Shown in pieces: positions 63,100 to 64,000 of a stretch of 64,000 bases of DNA (positions within the stretch are counted from its first letter, which is position 1; every line of letters starts with the position of its first letter). Position numbers and translations under genes: made by a program. The DNA comes from CBDUBS01 sp965365445 (GTDB lineage: Bacteria; Bacteroidota; Rhodothermia; Rhodothermales; DASSAV01), in assembly GCA_965365445.1 (NCBI GenBank), contig CBDUBS010000001.1, forward strand, positions 13,877 through 77,876. Direction: 5' to 3'. The notes beneath the pieces are model-generated. The model was not told the origin of the DNA. It made no database searches and saw only the letters and a list, made by a program, of their open reading frames with translations.

Positions 63100-64000
63100 A
63101 TGGTTTATCTTGCACTCGGCGATACCGACGGGATTGGCGCCAGCTGCCATTTTATAAAAGCAGGTGATACAGGGATTCTCCTCGACGTGGGCGCCGATCC
63201 GGAAGAAGAAGGCCCGGCCTCACTGCCGGATTTCTCCATGCTGAAGGGCAATCCGGATTGGTACGTCGATCATGCGATTGTCACCCATGCCCACCACGAC
63301 CATGTGGGAGCCGTTCCGAATCTGATCCAGCAGTTTCCCCACGTTATGGTTCACATGACGCGGGCGACGCGCCAGTTGACGGATCTCTTGCTTCCGGCGT
63401 CCGCTCGTTTGCAGCGCAGGCGGCTGCGTGAAGGTTCCTCGCCGTACGCGCCCCTTTACACGGAAGAAGACATTCAGGTTTTCAGCTACCTGTTTCTGGC
63501 GCATGATCTAAACGAGGAGTTCGACGTTTCAGGCATCCGCGCCCAGCAACCGGTCAAGGGCAAGTTTTATAATGCCGGACACGTACTGGGAGCGGCCGGC
63601 GTTTTACTCACCTATCATGAAAACGGGGAGCCTCGTCGCCTGTTCTATACGAGCGATACGAATATCCGTCCCCAGTCCATTCTCCCCGGAGGCGAATACC
63701 CGGAGGCGCCTATAGATGTCCTCATACTCGAATCGACGCTGGGCGCCGACCCGGAGGCCGAACTGACCACCCGCCGGACGGAGGAACAACGCTTTGCCGA
63801 AACCTTACAGCGGGTAATCGGCAGAGGCGGAACGGTGCTGATTCCCGTTTTCGCCCTGGGGCGCGCCCAGGAAATCCTGGCACTGGTTGACCGCTTCAAA
63901 AAGCGTGGAGTCATTCCATCGGAAACGCCTGTTTATACGGCAGGCTCGATGCGGGCGGTTGCCGATGTATACGATAAACTTCGGTACGTAACTCCCCGCC
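63100..64000 (+). CDS. Beta-CASP metallo-beta-lactamase-fold protein, N-terminal part (runs off right edge)
   Basis: An open frame from ATG 63100 (GAGAGG site upstream) to the window end, ~300 residues. It has the zinc motif HAHHDH at 63-68, YNAGHVLGAAGVLL, FYTSDTN and ILESTLGADPE, then the start of the beta-CASP insert (GGTVLIPVFALGRAQEIL). This is the CPSF/YSH1-like RNA-processing subgroup, which are RNases or RNA-binding relatives. Its C-terminal part is outside the window. Confidence 0.88.
   Translation, partial: MVYLALGDTDGIGASCHFIKAGDTGILLDVGADPEEEGPASLPDFSMLKGNPDWYVDHAIVTHAHHDHVGAVPNLIQQFPHVMVHMTRATRQLTDLLLPASARLQRRRLREGSSPYAPLYTEEDIQVFSYLFLAHDLNEEFDVSGIRAQQPVKGKFYNAGHVLGAAGVLLTYHENGEPRRLFYTSDTNIRPQSILPGGEYPEAPIDVLILESTLGADPEAELTTRRTEEQRFAETLQRVIGRGGTVLIPVFALGRAQEILALVDRFKKRGVIPSETPVYTAGSMRAVADVYDKLRYVTPR

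Noticed and set aside
1..64000. CRISPR arrays, insertion sequences, prophage, integron or defence islands
   Set aside because: No direct-repeat arrays, transposase, integrase, phage structural or known defence genes were seen on either strand.

Overview
This window looks like ordinary chromosome from a moderately high-GC member of the Bacteroidota/Rhodothermota branch, most likely a Rhodothermales- or Balneolales-type organism. That placement is inferred from protein families: a type IX secretion plug-type protein (DUF5103), DUF4783, DUF2851, a very short histone H1-like protein, a GlmU-like putative sugar nucleotidyltransferase and several small outer-membrane beta-barrels. No rRNA, tRNA, CRISPR array, insertion sequence or prophage was recognised. 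About 57 protein genes are annotated. Two run off the window: a GspE/PilB-type ATPase on the left and a beta-CASP metallo-beta-lactamase-fold protein on the right.

Layout. 0-11 kb: secretion/pilus ATPase (partial), App1-like phosphatidate phosphatase with a small DUF4174-like partner, a large exported M16 protease, SDR dehydrogenase, acyl-ACP thioesterase, beta-barrel, YhdH-type quinone oxidoreductase, TonB-family protein, NUDIX. 11-22 kb: msrB, tex-pyrF-DUF2851 in tandem, an HDOD protein behind a long inverted repeat, then a coupled pair (membrane zinc peptidase with TPR tail plus DUF5103 lipoprotein) and a histone H1-like gene with its own promoter and terminator. 22-32 kb: dnaE-smr-glutamine amidotransferase, a single-domain response regulator with a 74-residue helical protein, msrA, an orphan modA, and on the minus strand the tightly overlapping yidD-moaB-sugE followed by cysS. 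32-46 kb: hisI, a CHASE/PAS histidine kinase, MFS-ZIP-cupin, a lone Hpt protein, a Tat-exported Gfo/Idh/MocA oxidoreductase, and DUF4783-giant kinase-endonuclease/exonuclease/phosphatase. 46-64 kb: NUDIX, M1 aminopeptidase, Spy/CpxP-like lipoprotein, duplicated TerB-like protein, OmpR-type regulator, comEA-like, recO, lexA, methyltransferase, three metallo-beta-lactamase-fold hydrolases, metallophosphoesterase, GAF-PP2C phosphatase, nucleotidyltransferase and transaldolase.

Common themes are envelope proteolysis and outer-membrane biology (M16, M1, membrane gluzincin, DUF5103, barrels), signalling (two large kinases, two response regulators, Hpt, HDOD, PP2C), DNA maintenance (dnaE, recO, lexA, Smr, comEA-like HhH) and methionine sulfoxide repair (msrA, msrB). 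Genes are tightly packed, with several ATGA start/stop overlaps and convergent genes whose stop codons overlap. Where recognisable, promoters are TTGACA-17-TAAGTT-like and terminators are strong hairpins. I found no clear, wholly new multi-gene system. The best candidates for a second look are the DUF5103/peptidase couple, the histone-like gene cassette, the duplicated TerB-like protein, the giant kinase operon and several unexplained inverted repeats.
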